Below, one piece after another: positions 44,580 to 54,170 of a stretch of DNA of 64,000 nucleotides. Positions within the stretch are counted from its first letter, which is position 1. Each line of letters opens with the position of its first letter. The position numbers and the translations under genes were made by a program. Below the pieces are notes generated by a model that was not told the DNA's origin, did no database searches, and saw nothing but the letters and a program-made list of their open reading frames with translations. Source of the DNA: Paenibacillus sp. PAMC 26794 (GTDB lineage Bacteria; Bacillota; Bacilli; Paenibacillales; Paenibacillaceae). The stretch is taken from positions 1 to 64,000 of the forward strand of contig NZ_ANHX01000021.1 of assembly GCF_000316035.1 (NCBI RefSeq), read 5' to 3'.

Positions 44580-45305
44580 TTAACCCATAATCAAACCATA
44601 TACAATCCCTGGTCCATGTACGCCAATGGTTAAATCATTCTCAATATCGGAAGATCGGCTTGGCCCGGAAATAAAATGGATGCCTGCCGGAAGATTCTCT
44701 CTTCCCGCTTCGTCAAATCGATCCAGCGTCTCCCCCAGTCTGGTGTACAGTCGATCCACTGGAATAATGATGATGAGTACCGTAGGCAGCAGGCTGACTG
44801 AACGACCTTTTTCCGGTGAAGAAAGTACAGTGACCGAGCCTGTGTATGCTGTTGCATAATCCGCCATGACCACACCGATATCAGCCTCAGCTGCCCGAGC
44901 CTTCCAGTTCTCATCCGCCTGACTATTCCACACTGAGATCTGTACATCCGGAAGCTGCTCTTCCAATCCGAGATCCTGTAACGCCTGTTCATTCTGACGA
45001 ATGATATATCTGGCACTCAGTTCATGAGATTTGTTGGCTATAAATTGAGATACTTCTTCCATGTTCTGAACCCGGGCAATGTGTGCGCCAACACTCACAA
45101 AGTTATCAGTAAATGCTTGAATCCGCTTCTCTTCATCCCATTCCAGCTCAGTCCAAAAGTCGGGTGCTCCCCGAAAGGGTTGGGTCGGCGCATGGCGTTG
45201 CCTTGGTCTTCTCAATTTCGAAGCAATGTCATTCATGAACTGCTCCTGTTTCTCCATGGACTTCTTCTCTAATTGTGCAAGCCATTGCTGATGTTCAGTG
45301 ACCAT
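44580..45305 (-). CDS. lutC: L-lactate oxidation protein LutC
   Basis: A 241-residue LUD-domain protein, part of the LutABC complex that oxidises L-lactate to pyruvate. Conserved stretches are ADIGVVMADYATAYTGSVTVLS, LLPTVLIIIIPVDRLY and the C-terminal SGPSRSSDIENDLTIGVHGP. The length fits B. subtilis LutC (240). The gene overlaps lutB by 11 nt; ATG 45305 follows AAGGGGAGGG. It is the last gene before the terminator. Confidence 0.95.
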   Translation of the reverse strand: MVTEHQQWLAQLEKKSMEKQEQFMNDIASKLRRPRQRHAPTQPFRGAPDFWTELEWDEEKRIQAFTDNFVSVGAHIARVQNMEEVSQFIANKSHELSARYIIRQNEQALQDLGLEEQLPDVQISVWNSQADENWKARAAEADIGVVMADYATAYTGSVTVLSSPEKGRSVSLLPTVLIIIIPVDRLYTRLGETLDRFDEAGRENLPAGIHFISGPSRSSDIENDLTIGVHGPGIVYGLIMG

Positions 45306-46812
45306 GCTTACCCTCCCCTTCCTCTCGTTCACGAATAATCTGCTCCATGCGGCTGCGAACGGAAGAATCCATGGCCGGTTGCTCCTGGTTCAGTTCTTGA
45401 TCCAGCTTGTTCCATTGCTGCCGGAAAGATTTCTTGGCGAGACTTGGGGCAACCCGATAATTGTTCCAGCCTTTGAGTGGACCCAGCTTGAGAGAAATGC
45501 CGTTGTTGCGTACAACTGCCTTCTGCCCGATCTGTCCCAGACGTATGGCCGCACTGAAGCGTTTGGAATTGGAAACAACAGCGGCAAATCCCTTCATGCC
45601 CATGCTTTCCATTTTGTTTCCATGGCCGTCTTCCACTTTACGCCTACGTAAATAAACGAGCATATCATGCAATGGAATTTTAACTGGACATGCTTCATAA
45701 CAGGCTCCGCACAGACTCGAAGCACCCGCAATATCGTTCCATTCATCAATGTTGCCATTGAGTGCAGGTGTCAGTACCGCGCCAATCGGACCACTGTATG
45801 TTCCACCGTAGGCATGACCTCCGATATGGCGATATACCGGGCAAGCATTCAGACAAGCACCGCAGCGAATACAATTCAGCAACTCCTGGAATTCAGGATC
45901 ACCGAGTTGAAGTGATCGACCGTTGTCCACGATAATAATGTGCATTTCATCCGGCCCATCCGCATCCGCTGTTCGGCGAGGACCTGTGATGCCTGACATG
46001 TACATCGTTAATTTCTGACCTGTTGCGGAGCGTGGTAACAAGGTTGCCATGACCTCCAGATCCGTCCACGACGGGATAATCCGCTCCATGCCCATCAGTG
46101 TGATTTGCGTTTTTGGAACAGTGGATACCATACGGGCATTGCCTTCATTTTCGAACAAAACCATGGAACCTGTCTCTGCAATCGCAAAATTGCAGCCGGT
46201 CATGCCGATATCTGCTTCGAGGAATTTCTCGCGCAGCTTTTTGCGAACAAATCCGGCAAGTACCGTTGTGTCCGGCTCCAGAATTTCACCCGCTTCCTTT
46301 GATAACAACTCCGCGATCTGATAGCGGTTCTTATGGATCGCTGGAATGACAATATGAGAAGGGGCTTCGCCTGCCAGCTGAATGATGTATTCACCCAGAT
46401 CGGTCTCGATGGCTTCAATGCCCGCAGACTCCAACACATGATTCAGATGCACTTCTTCCGATACCATCGATTTGGACTTCACCACCGTAGAAGCTTGCTT
46501 ATGCGCCGCAATATCCAGCGCAATCGCCGCTGCTTCCACCGATGTATCTGCAAAATGAATATGAACCCCATTCGCACGGGCGTTATTTACAAATTCATTC
46601 AGATAATAATCCAGATACGCAATCGTATGCAGACGAATCTGACGGCCACGCTCCCGCCATTCATCCCAGTTTCCATGTTCTTCTGAGGCAGACTTCTTCC
46701 CGTTACGCAATCGTTCTGTCGTGAATTTGACCGCTTTACGCAGAAAATCATCATTCAAGGCCAGCCCAGCACGTTCTTTGACCGTAGTATCCATGACTCC
46801 CGGTTGGCTCAT
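45295..46812 (-). CDS. lutB: L-lactate oxidation iron-sulfur protein LutB
   Basis: A 505-residue iron-sulfur protein. The N-terminal LUD domain (EAPSHIVIPAIHKNRYQIAEL) is followed by two 4Fe-4S motifs, CIRCGACLNACPVY and CGACYEACPVKIP, and a C-terminal helical section. It passes electrons from lactate oxidation to the respiratory chain. It overlaps lutA by 4 nt (ATGA). Confidence 0.95.
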   Translation of the reverse strand: MSQPGVMDTTVKERAGLALNDDFLRKAVKFTTERLRNGKKSASEEHGNWDEWRERGRQIRLHTIAYLDYYLNEFVNNARANGVHIHFADTSVEAAAIALDIAAHKQASTVVKSKSMVSEEVHLNHVLESAGIEAIETDLGEYIIQLAGEAPSHIVIPAIHKNRYQIAELLSKEAGEILEPDTTVLAGFVRKKLREKFLEADIGMTGCNFAIAETGSMVLFENEGNARMVSTVPKTQITLMGMERIIPSWTDLEVMATLLPRSATGQKLTMYMSGITGPRRTADADGPDEMHIIIVDNGRSLQLGDPEFQELLNCIRCGACLNACPVYRHIGGHAYGGTYSGPIGAVLTPALNGNIDEWNDIAGASSLCGACYEACPVKIPLHDMLVYLRRRKVEDGHGNKMESMGMKGFAAVVSNSKRFSAAIRLGQIGQKAVVRNNGISLKLGPLKGWNNYRVAPSLAKKSFRQQWNKLDQELNQEQPAMDSSVRSRMEQIIREREEGEGKHGH

Positions 46813-47537
46813 CCTGTTCGCACCCCCTCATACAGTAGTTCCGCCAAATGCATCACACGCACCGGTTCATTCCGATAACGCAGATTACCTGCGATATTCA
46901 TCAGACAGGCCATGTCCAGCCCAACCAGTACTTCCGCTTGTGTCTCTTTGACATGATCGACCTTCTCCGTCACCATTGCTCCTGAAATATCGGACATTTT
47001 GATGGCAAACGTACCCCCGAACCCGCAGCAATCCTCAGCGAATGGAAGTGGAACCAATTCCAGACCTTTTACTTGAGAGAGCAGCGCCATCGGTTCATCC
47101 TTTACACCCAGCAAACGGCTGCCATGACAGGATGGATGATAGGTAACTTTGTGCGGAAAATGTGCGCCCAGATCGGTTATCCCGAGTACCTGAACGAGAA
47201 ATTGAGTAAACTCATACGCTTTGGCTTCCAATCGTTTTGCTTTCTCCAGCCATACCGGTTCATCCGCGAACAGTTCGGGATAATGATGAATCATATACGT
47301 ACACGATCCGGAAGGACAGACTACAAAATCACTGTCGTCAAACGCTTCAAGAATCGTTTTGGCCGCTACCCGAGTCTCGTCCCAGTACCCGCTATTGTAG
47401 GAAGGCTGACCGCAGCAGGTCTGCACCGGCGGGAAATCCAGCCGAACGCCGTGAGCAGCGAGCAATCTGACCATGGCTTCCCCCACTCGAGGATAGATGG
47501 CATCGCTGAGGCAGGTAATGAATAAGGAGACCTTCAT
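46809..47537 (-). CDS. lutA: L-lactate oxidation iron-sulfur protein LutA
   Basis: A 242-residue protein with two CCG (DUF224) domains, recognised by CCGQPSYNSGY, YHPSCHGSRLLG and CCGFGGTFAIK, which bind an iron-sulfur centre. It starts the lut part of the operon, 57 nt after the DeoR gene; no separate terminator is seen in between. In B. subtilis the lut genes stand alone under LutR; here they follow rhamnose genes. Confidence 0.95.
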   Translation of the reverse strand: MKVSLFITCLSDAIYPRVGEAMVRLLAAHGVRLDFPPVQTCCGQPSYNSGYWDETRVAAKTILEAFDDSDFVVCPSGSCTYMIHHYPELFADEPVWLEKAKRLEAKAYEFTQFLVQVLGITDLGAHFPHKVTYHPSCHGSRLLGVKDEPMALLSQVKGLELVPLPFAEDCCGFGGTFAIKMSDISGAMVTEKVDHVKETQAEVLVGLDMACLMNIAGNLRYRNEPVRVMHLAELLYEGVRTG

Positions 47538-47593
47538 AATTACACGCTCCTATTAACTGATTAGTAGATAAATTGTAGATAAAATATAAAAGC

Positions 47594-48355
47594 TTAAACT
47601 GTAATAATCCCTATGTCGTATCCGCTCAAACGGTCTGTCTGTTCAGCCTCCAATGGCTGATTGGTAACAATCATATGGACTGCATTTAACCCGGATACTC
47701 GGGCAAAAGCACGGACACCAAATTTACTGGCATCTGCAAGTAAGATGACCTGATCGGATATGCCAACCATCTTCTGCTTCAGCCTTGCTTGAAGTTCATT
47801 GGACTCACTGATTCCGCCACCTTCGAGATGTACACCTTTGCACGACATGAACATTTTATCCACGTGATACGTTTCCAGAGAACGCTCCGCGAGCGGCCCA
47901 ACAAAAGACAACGAGCGAGATGCCAGCTGACCCCCTGTTGAGATGACCTCAACCTTGTCACGGCTGCTGAGTTCAGTGGCAATTTGGATCGAGTTGGTTA
48001 AGACCGTCAGCGGGAAATCCGGCATATTCGCTGCCATATAACCTGCCGTTGTGCTCGCATCCAACAGAATGCGATCACCCGGATTAATCATCGCCAGAGC
48101 CGCTTGTGCAATCCGTTTTTTCTCTTCGGCATGGGTTGTCTCCCTGATCCGGTAAGGGATCTCAGGTTGATCTTCCTTCACACTCACTGCACCACCGTGA
48201 GATCGGCGCAGTCGACCTGCCTGTTCCAGTCGATCCAGATCCCGCCGGATGGTTTCCTCCGTCACCCGGCAGCGCTCACTAAGCTCGGATACACGCATAC
48301 TGCCCTTTACATTCACCATCTCCACAATTCGGTCATACCGCTCGGCTGCCAGCAT
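47594..48355 (-). CDS. DeoR family regulator, probably of rhamnose/lactate genes
   Basis: A 253-residue repressor: N-terminal winged helix-turn-helix (SMRVSELSERCRVTEETIRRDLDRLEQAG) and a C-terminal DeoR sensor domain (GDRILLDASTTAGYMA, ISTGGQLASRSLSFVGP). DeoR proteins usually bind a phosphorylated sugar; rhamnulose 1-phosphate or a derivative is the natural guess next to rhaB, and B. subtilis has a DeoR-type rhamnose regulator with rhaB. One nucleotide separates the rhaB stop from this start. A closely similar paralogue lies at 58.5-59.3 kb. Confidence 0.9.
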   Translation of the reverse strand: MLAAERYDRIVEMVNVKGSMRVSELSERCRVTEETIRRDLDRLEQAGRLRRSHGGAVSVKEDQPEIPYRIRETTHAEEKKRIAQAALAMINPGDRILLDASTTAGYMAANMPDFPLTVLTNSIQIATELSSRDKVEVISTGGQLASRSLSFVGPLAERSLETYHVDKMFMSCKGVHLEGGGISESNELQARLKQKMVGISDQVILLADASKFGVRAFARVSGLNAVHMIVTNQPLEAEQTDRLSGYDIGIITV

Positions 48356-48356
48356 G

Positions 48357-49850
48357 TTACACCTCACTCCCCGCTTGTGAATTAGATGAAGCCGTCACAC
48401 GCAGAAATCTGCCGTAAGCATCTTCCCAGATTGACCTGTCCTGCGGCTCATACGCAGTTACCGGAAATGAATCACGAATGGCCTTACGAGCTTCCCAGAT
48501 ATCTTTAAAAGCTCCGCTCGCCATCCATTGCACAGCCATATTCCCGATGGCACTTCCCTCTGCTGGACCTGCCCATACCGACTTACCAATGGAATTTGCA
48601 GTCCACTGACATAACAGGCGGTTCTGGATGCCTCCACCGACCATATGCAATCCGTTGAACGTCTGACCCGACAATTGCTCCGTCCATTCCAGAACTCTTC
48701 TATACTTCAATGCAAGACTCTCCAGGATTGCCCGGGCAATAGCACCCTGATCCTCTGGTACCACTTGCCCTGTATCACGACAATACTGACGTATACGCGT
48801 CGTCATATCTCCTGCTGGCATGAATAGTTCATCATCCGGATCAAACAAACTGGCAAATGGGGGTGCCTGTTCCGCCTTTGCCAATAACGCATCATAGCTA
48901 ATTCCCTGCCCCTGGCGCTCCCACTCGCGCATGCTTTCCTGCAAAATCCATAAACCCATAATGTTCTTCAGCAGACGGAATGTTCCGCCCGCCCCGCCTT
49001 CATTCGTGAAGTTCAAGGCCAGACTCTGGCTACTTATCGCAGGATGATCTATCTCCGTACCCATCAGGGACCAGGTTCCACAGCTCAGATAAGCAAATGA
49101 ACGTTCCGTTGCAGGAACAGCCACAACGGCTGAACCCGTATCATGCTCTGCAACCGCGATCACGGGGATCGGGGACAATCCCAGATCGTTACAGATACTG
49201 CTTCGCAATTGTCCAACACGGGTACCTGGCAGCACGGCTTCACCAAACAGTTTCTCCGAAATACGAATATGCGCCAGCAACTCACTATCCCACTGCCCCG
49301 CTGATGGATTGTATAATTGTGTTGTGGTTGCATTGGTGAACTCATTCATCGCTTCCCCTGTCAGGAAATAACGTAGCAAATCCGGAATCATGAGAAAACG
49401 CTCTGCTTCATGAAGTAACGGGGAACCACTGCGTTGAAGCGTCGCCAATTGATACAAGGTATTAAAGCCAAGAAACTGAATCCCTGTACGTTCGAAGATT
49501 CGCTGAGAGCTCAGCTCTTGGCGTACCTGATCCATCATGCCGTTAAACTGTGTATCACGGTAATGATACGGGTTACCAAGCAACTCACCATTACTGCCAA
49601 GCAGACCAAAATCAACGCCCCAGGAATCGATCCCCAGGCTCTCCGGCTTTTCTCCCTGCTGTTTCACAAGGGTAAGCCCTTGCAACAATTCATGATGTAA
49701 TCGCAGAATATCCCAGTGCATCCGCTCGCCAACCTTCACTGGTTCATTCTTGAACCGATGAATTTCGCTCGTTTCAATCCCACGATCATTCAGATGTCCC
49801 AGTAGCGCTCTCCCGCTCCCAGCGCCCAAATCATAAGCCAGCACACTCAC
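48357..49850 (-). CDS. rhaB: Rhamnulokinase
   Basis: A 497-residue FGGY-family kinase that phosphorylates L-rhamnulose at C1. It starts VLAYDLGAGSGRAL (phosphate-1 loop) and shows ESLGIDSWGVDFGLL, SCGTWSLMGTE and the late HMVGGGIQNRLLCQWTANS adenosine loop, all typical of RhaB. The start is GTG with GGTGAAG upstream. The upstream region has an AT-rich TGTTT-repeat stretch and a cre-like site. rhaA, rhaD and a transporter are not in the window. Confidence 0.95.
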   Translation of the reverse strand: MSVLAYDLGAGSGRALLGHLNDRGIETSEIHRFKNEPVKVGERMHWDILRLHHELLQGLTLVKQQGEKPESLGIDSWGVDFGLLGSNGELLGNPYHYRDTQFNGMMDQVRQELSSQRIFERTGIQFLGFNTLYQLATLQRSGSPLLHEAERFLMIPDLLRYFLTGEAMNEFTNATTTQLYNPSAGQWDSELLAHIRISEKLFGEAVLPGTRVGQLRSSICNDLGLSPIPVIAVAEHDTGSAVVAVPATERSFAYLSCGTWSLMGTEIDHPAISSQSLALNFTNEGGAGGTFRLLKNIMGLWILQESMREWERQGQGISYDALLAKAEQAPPFASLFDPDDELFMPAGDMTTRIRQYCRDTGQVVPEDQGAIARAILESLALKYRRVLEWTEQLSGQTFNGLHMVGGGIQNRLLCQWTANSIGKSVWAGPAEGSAIGNMAVQWMASGAFKDIWEARKAIRDSFPVTAYEPQDRSIWEDAYGRFLRVTASSNSQAGSEV

Positions 49851-49994
49851 CGCGCTTCACCAACCTTTCGAACCAATCCTATTTTCCAAACGGTATCCCT
49901 TGATTTAGTCCGTAACTCTGTACTTCATTCTGTATTTTTTATTTGTTTGTTTTTGTTTAATACTGTTTAACTTTATTTTACGAGTATATCACCA

Positions 49995-50009
49995 TTGTAA
50001 GCGTTTGAA
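49995..50009. promoter_or_regulatory. cre-like site upstream of rhaB
   Basis: TTGTAAGCGTTTGAA has one mismatch to WTGNAANCGNWNNCW. It lies about 145 nt before the rhaB start, next to TGTTT-type repeats (49940-49965) that could be DeoR operators. Both would fit a sugar-catabolic promoter. Confidence 0.45.
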
Positions 50010-50085
50010 TACCCTTCGGTTTTTCTTTCTTTTGGGTATACCAAAAACGACTCTCTCCCACCTGGGAGGAGCCGCAGTTCTTTTT

Positions 50086-50601
50086 TTACGTATAAAAATG
50101 ACCTCTGCTTACACCCGACTGGGGCTGTACATCTCTCTCAAAATGCTTGAAGCGTGTCCCCTGATACGTCAGCATCCCTCGATCATTTTCCACCATCATG
50201 CCATAATGGTTTCCGCCAACAATCAGTTCAGTGCGCTCCCCATTGTCGAATTCAAATGTAACATAATACCGGGTAGTCGCACTGCTATCGCCGCTGCCAC
50301 CTGAGACTTCCGTTCGTTTGGCGACCACCGTTGAGTGCAGGGTTAACAAAGCCGCTGCGTTATTCGATGACCACGTGCGTACCCCTGAAATAATAACAAA
50401 AACGATAACTCCCGCAATGATGAGAAATATGCCGCCAATGAAAATCGAAGCAAATGCATTCATTGTAGCAAACTCATTAAATCCCGAAAAAAAACCACCT
50501 TGATTGCCTTCAAAACCTGGTACTCCATTCATGTCGTCAAACACACCAAAGCCGTCTACGCTTAATCGGCCCATCGATGAGGACACGCTCGTTAACGCCA
50601 T
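50086..50601 (-). CDS. DUF2500 family membrane protein
   Basis: A 171-residue protein with one clear transmembrane segment (about 52-72: FIGGIFLIIAGVIVFVIISG) and a C-terminal beta domain with the DUF2500 features: VVAKRTEVSG, RYYVTFEFDNG and GMLTYQGTRF. The function of the family is unknown. The N-terminal section is Gly/Phe-rich. The gene follows pepF after a terminator on the other side of its start, and is monocistronic. Confidence 0.85.
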   Translation of the reverse strand: MALTSVSSSMGRLSVDGFGVFDDMNGVPGFEGNQGGFFSGFNEFATMNAFASIFIGGIFLIIAGVIVFVIISGVRTWSSNNAAALLTLHSTVVAKRTEVSGGSGDSSATTRYYVTFEFDNGERTELIVGGNHYGMMVENDRGMLTYQGTRFKHFERDVQPQSGVSRGHFYT

Positions 50602-50623
50602 TCATCATCGTTCCTTTCCCCTT

Positions 50624-50667
50624 GCAAAAATAAGATGCACCGCCCCCACGCAAGGAAGGCGGTGCAT
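50624..50667 (-). terminator. Terminator of pepF
   Basis: A perfect 10-bp stem ATGCACCGCC/GGCGGTGCAT with a 13-nt loop, followed on the minus strand by CTTATTTTTGC. Confidence 0.85.
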
Positions 50668-50711
50668 GCAGACAACCCGTTCTGCCCTGTCCATATACTA
50701 TATGAACCAGA

Positions 50712-52514
50712 TCAGGAATACAGACGTTCAAGTTCGTCGACCAGACTGCCGACATAAGTAACCGCAGAGCGAATCGGCTCAGGTCCGGACATATCCACAC
50801 CCGCAAGCTTCATTAACTCCTGTGGAGTGAGACTTCCACCAGCTTTCAGTGCATCAAGCCAGCGATCTACCGCAGGCTGTCCTTCTTCCCGAATCTGCTG
50901 TGCAGCCGCTGTGGAAGCCGTCAAACCTGCCGCATAGGTATACGGATATAGTCCCATATAATAATGAGGCTGTCTCATCCACGTCAGCTTGGCCCCTTCA
51001 TCAATTACCAGATCAGGTCCCCAGAATTCGGAAAGGATGTCTCCTTTGAGCTGACTTAACGTCTTCGCCGTAATGGGCTCATCATTGGTTGCGCGTGCAT
51101 AGACCCTGCGCTGCAATTCACCTTCCAGCAGATGTGTAACGAAGTTATGGTAATACGTATTCAACAGTTGCAAAATGACCCAGCGACGCATTCTCGGATT
51201 ATCGGAACGCTTCAATAGATGATCGGCCAGCAGCATTTCATTCATGGTCGATGGTGCCTCAATGAAATAAAGAGATGGCCGTGTATTCGTGAGCCGTTGG
51301 TAACGTCCCGCAAGCATGAAGTGGCCTGCATGCCCCACTTCATGGGCAAGTGTAAATGCTCCGCGCATATTGTTTGCCCATGAAATTAAGATATAGGAGT
51401 GTGAACCATATATAGAGGAGCAAAATGCCCCTGTGGATTTGCCTGCGTTATCTGCGTAATCCACCCAGCGATCACTGAATGCGCGCTCTACAATCTCGCC
51501 GTACTCCGGCCCAAGCACATCAAGTGCTTCTCGAATGAGTGTGCACGCCTCATCATATGTAATGGCAGGGCTAAATTCAGGATCAAGCGGCGCCTTCAGA
51601 TCACAAAACATCAGTTTGTCCAGACCCAACTCACGTTTCTTGAGCGCCGCCAGTCTGCGCATATGAGGTGCGAGTTCCTGCTGGATAATATCCAGAATAT
51701 TATTGTACATCTCTTTGCTCACTTGCTGTCGGCTGAGAAGCATATCTGTAACATCGTCGTAACCACGTAGCCTGGATAACACAACCTGTTTCTTCACTTC
51801 GGTTGCATAACCTTCTGCGAACGTATTTTTGTAATCATTTAATGTCGAGCTGAATGCAGCATAAGCAGAACGGCGCAGCTTTGTATCGGACGACATCTCA
51901 TAATTATTTTCATAGAATGACCAGGACAGTGGACGATTATTGTCCTCTCCATCAAGAGCATCGTCAAACGTCATATCTGCCAGTTTACCGCGCAGATAGA
52001 TACGGTATGGCGAATCCAATACCTTTCCAAGTGAGGCAAGTACCTTCTCGGTCTCTGGCGTGAGCCGATGTTCTTTTTCTCGAATCAAACGCTCCAAACT
52101 GCGCGCATACGGTTCCAATCCCGGAAGCTCTTCAAGGTAACGTTCAACGGTTCCCTCCGGCAGATCAACGATCTCCGAATTGACAAAAGACAAGGACGAC
52201 GACAGATTTGATAGGATATCTCCTGCTTTAGCTGAATTCTCAATATTGACCGGATTGGTGCTGTCCTCTGACTGCTTCAAGCGGGCATAAGAAGCCGTCT
52301 TGCCGATCCGCTCTTGCAAAGCTTCTCGCGCATCCAGACAAGCCAGCAATTGCTCAGCGCCTTCGCCCAGACGTCCTTTGAACGTTTCGATCTGGGCAGC
52401 AGCCTCAGGAAGTGATCGAAGCTCCTGCTCCCACTCTACATCGGTTACAAACAAGTCTTTCAGATCCCAAGTGGTTTCAGGGTTTACCTCAGCACGTGTA
52501 CGTATTTTTTCCAT
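50712..52514 (-). CDS. pepF: Oligoendopeptidase F
   Basis: A 600-residue M3B zinc peptidase. The zinc motif HEVGH is at residues 391-395 with the downstream Glu ligand in IEAPSTMNEMLLAD. The N-terminal MEKIRTRAEVNPETTWDLKDLF and the segment YLRGKLADM are standard PepF. It degrades oligopeptides inside the cell. The length (about 600) is the family norm. AGGAGG lies about 12 nt before the start. Single gene with a strong terminator. Confidence 0.95.
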   Translation of the reverse strand: MEKIRTRAEVNPETTWDLKDLFVTDVEWEQELRSLPEAAAQIETFKGRLGEGAEQLLACLDAREALQERIGKTASYARLKQSEDSTNPVNIENSAKAGDILSNLSSSLSFVNSEIVDLPEGTVERYLEELPGLEPYARSLERLIREKEHRLTPETEKVLASLGKVLDSPYRIYLRGKLADMTFDDALDGEDNNRPLSWSFYENNYEMSSDTKLRRSAYAAFSSTLNDYKNTFAEGYATEVKKQVVLSRLRGYDDVTDMLLSRQQVSKEMYNNILDIIQQELAPHMRRLAALKKRELGLDKLMFCDLKAPLDPEFSPAITYDEACTLIREALDVLGPEYGEIVERAFSDRWVDYADNAGKSTGAFCSSIYGSHSYILISWANNMRGAFTLAHEVGHAGHFMLAGRYQRLTNTRPSLYFIEAPSTMNEMLLADHLLKRSDNPRMRRWVILQLLNTYYHNFVTHLLEGELQRRVYARATNDEPITAKTLSQLKGDILSEFWGPDLVIDEGAKLTWMRQPHYYMGLYPYTYAAGLTASTAAAQQIREEGQPAVDRWLDALKAGGSLTPQELMKLAGVDMSGPEPIRSAVTYVGSLVDELERLYS

Positions 52515-52709
52515 CTGTATATGTCATCCTCCTTGCATTTCCAATATCTCTCATCGTATCATATTCCAGTTCAAGGGAGTATAGATTGGACTAAAGATTA
52601 TTCACACTTACCACTCCGATGACAGAACAACCTTCAGATCGCTGTTATCCCCAGATTTTTTTGATTTCCTTTTTCAAAGGTGAAAATCCGGTGATAAAGG
52701 CGAACGCTT

Positions 52710-52872
52710 CGCTTCTTTAGGTTCTTTCTGTCCTCTACGTTCTCGTGTGAATGTTTAGTTCCATCTATATAAAAGGGGTATCTAGGATAAAGGCCAGTAT
52801 ATGCTTCCGATGTAGCTTTCTTTCAGAAAGCTTTTAGCTCCGCTTCTTCAAGCTATTTCTGTCCTCTGCGTT
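52710..52872. repeat. Intergenic region with a 32-bp imperfect direct repeat
   Basis: The 450-nt gap between pepF and hxlR holds no convincing gene. Two copies of a 32-nt element (52710-52741 and 52841-52872, 27 of 32 identical, core TTTCTGTCCTCTRCGTT) lie 131 nt apart, each next to AGCTTT/AACGCTTCG-type small inverted repeats. A GATCGCTGTTATCCCCAG stretch at about 52637-52655 adds to the impression of a dispersed intergenic repeat. Confidence 0.45.
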
Positions 52873-52913
52873 TCCTATAAACTTTTTCTCATGTGACCAT
52901 GGTTTGAAAATAA

Positions 52914-52958
52914 CTAAAAAACCGCCGGGTAATGGAAGAATCCATTTACCTGGCGGTT
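52914..52958 (-). terminator. Terminator of hxlR
   Basis: Stem AACCGCCAGGTAAATGGA with a complementary arm (minor mismatch), followed on the minus strand by TTTTTTAGTTATT. Confidence 0.85.
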
Positions 52959-52969
52959 CATTATAGAAC

Positions 52970-53335
52970 TTACTTATTTAGCTTTTTCCAAATTACATTT
53001 TCACCGTAATTTTTACCCCAGTTATACATCGCGTGCAGGACGGGCATCAGGCTTTGACCGTGATCTGTCAACGTATATTCCACCCGAGGAGGGACTTCTG
53101 CATACACCTTGCGCTCAATCAACTTGTCTTCCTCCAGCTCACGTAGCTGGTTGGTCAGCATCTTCTGGGTAATATGAGGGATTAGGCGTTTCAGCTCACT
53201 GAAACGTTTGGTGCCTTCCAGACCCAAATGCCACAAAATAATCAGTTTCCATTTGCCCCCGATCACCGCAAGGGTCAATTCCTTCTCACAGTTGATTTCT
53301 TTCAGATTAATCCGTTCCTTGACTTCGGCTGCCAT
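52970..53335 (-). CDS. hxlR: HxlR family transcriptional regulator
   Basis: A 121-residue winged-helix activator. [24 protein letters not shown] and the HTH segment [19 protein letters not shown] are family hallmarks; Cys near the N-terminus (residue about 15) matches the residue that B. subtilis HxlR uses to sense formaldehyde. ATG 53335 is preferred to upstream ATGs by family alignment. The gene lies downstream of hxlB in the same direction, whereas B. subtilis has it divergent and upstream. Confidence 0.85.
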   Translation of the reverse strand: MAAEVKERINLKEINCEKELTLAVIGGKWKLIILWHLGLEGTKRFSELKRLIPHITQKMLTNQLRELEEDKLIERKVYAEVPPRVEYTLTDHGQSLMPVLHAMYNWGKNYGENVIWKKLNK

Positions 53336-53549
53336 GGCTCCGAGCCCCCTCATCTTCAATCTTATATCGCGTATATTACACATATCACGGGGACACTTCA
53401 CACGAGGTAAGCTTTCCGCTCCATGCATGATGTAATAAGTACATTCATTCGATACAGCTATCTATTAATTCTACTACAGCCTGGTCGGGATGCAAAGTTT
53501 AACTGTAAATCACGGATAAAACCTATACAGATGAATGACTATGTATCGC

Positions 53550-53592
53550 AGAAAAGACCAGAACCCCTCATAATCAAAGGATTCCGGTCTTT
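53550..53592 (-). terminator. Terminator of hxlAB
   Basis: Stem AAGACCGGAATCC/GGGGTTCTGGTCTT (imperfect) with a loop of about 14 nt, then TTCTGCG on the minus strand, between hxlB and hxlR. Confidence 0.7.
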
Positions 53593-53602
53593 CATCTATT
53601 CA

Positions 53603-54166
53603 CTATTCCAGGTTCGCGTGGCGGCCAAACATATCCGCTCCGGTCATTCCCTTCATTTCCATCATCGTAAGGATGAGAGCATCCATGCCGATTAACAGTC
53701 CTTGTTCGAACAACGAGCCCATCGGCTGAATGGTTACTGCCGCTCCGGAAGTTGCTGTGTCCTCTTTGGCTGAAGCCGGGAGACGCACTACCGTAGTTGC
53801 CAATTTCCCAATCGTGGACTCTGGCTTAATCGTAATGAGACCTACAGGCGCACCAGCTTGACTAGCCTTTTGAGCCATGGCCACCAGACTGCCTGTCTCT
53901 CCTGAGCCAGAGCACAGCAAGAGGAAATCTTTCGAGCTGATCCCAGGTGTTACGGTCTCGCCCACCACATATACACGAAGCCCCATCTGCATCAGTCTCA
54001 TGGCAAAAGCCTTCCCCATAAGTCCTGACCGGCCTGCTCCTGCTACAAAAATCTGTTCCGCAGCCAGAATGTGCACAGCCATCGCTTGCATCTCTGCATC
54101 GTCGATCTGGCTTAACGTACGTTCCAGCTCCTTCAAGATGTCAGCTGCGTACTGTGTTTTGCTCAT
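53603..54166 (-). CDS. hxlB: 6-phospho-3-hexuloisomerase
   Basis: A 187-residue SIS-domain isomerase that converts D-arabino-hex-3-ulose 6-phosphate to fructose 6-phosphate, the second step of the ribulose monophosphate route. FVAGAGRSGLMGKAFAMRL and LLCSGSGETGS are the phosphosugar-binding motifs; the ending MFGRHANLE is characteristic. ATG 54166 follows AAGGG, 4 nt after the hxlA stop. Confidence 0.95.
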   Translation of the reverse strand: MSKTQYAADILKELERTLSQIDDAEMQAMAVHILAAEQIFVAGAGRSGLMGKAFAMRLMQMGLRVYVVGETVTPGISSKDFLLLCSGSGETGSLVAMAQKASQAGAPVGLITIKPESTIGKLATTVVRLPASAKEDTATSGAAVTIQPMGSLFEQGLLIGMDALILTMMEMKGMTGADMFGRHANLE

Positions 54167-54170
54167 CTGC

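Noticed and set aside
52515-52969. CRISPR or tandem-repeat array
   Set aside because: Only two imperfect copies with irregular spacing, and no cas genes in the window.
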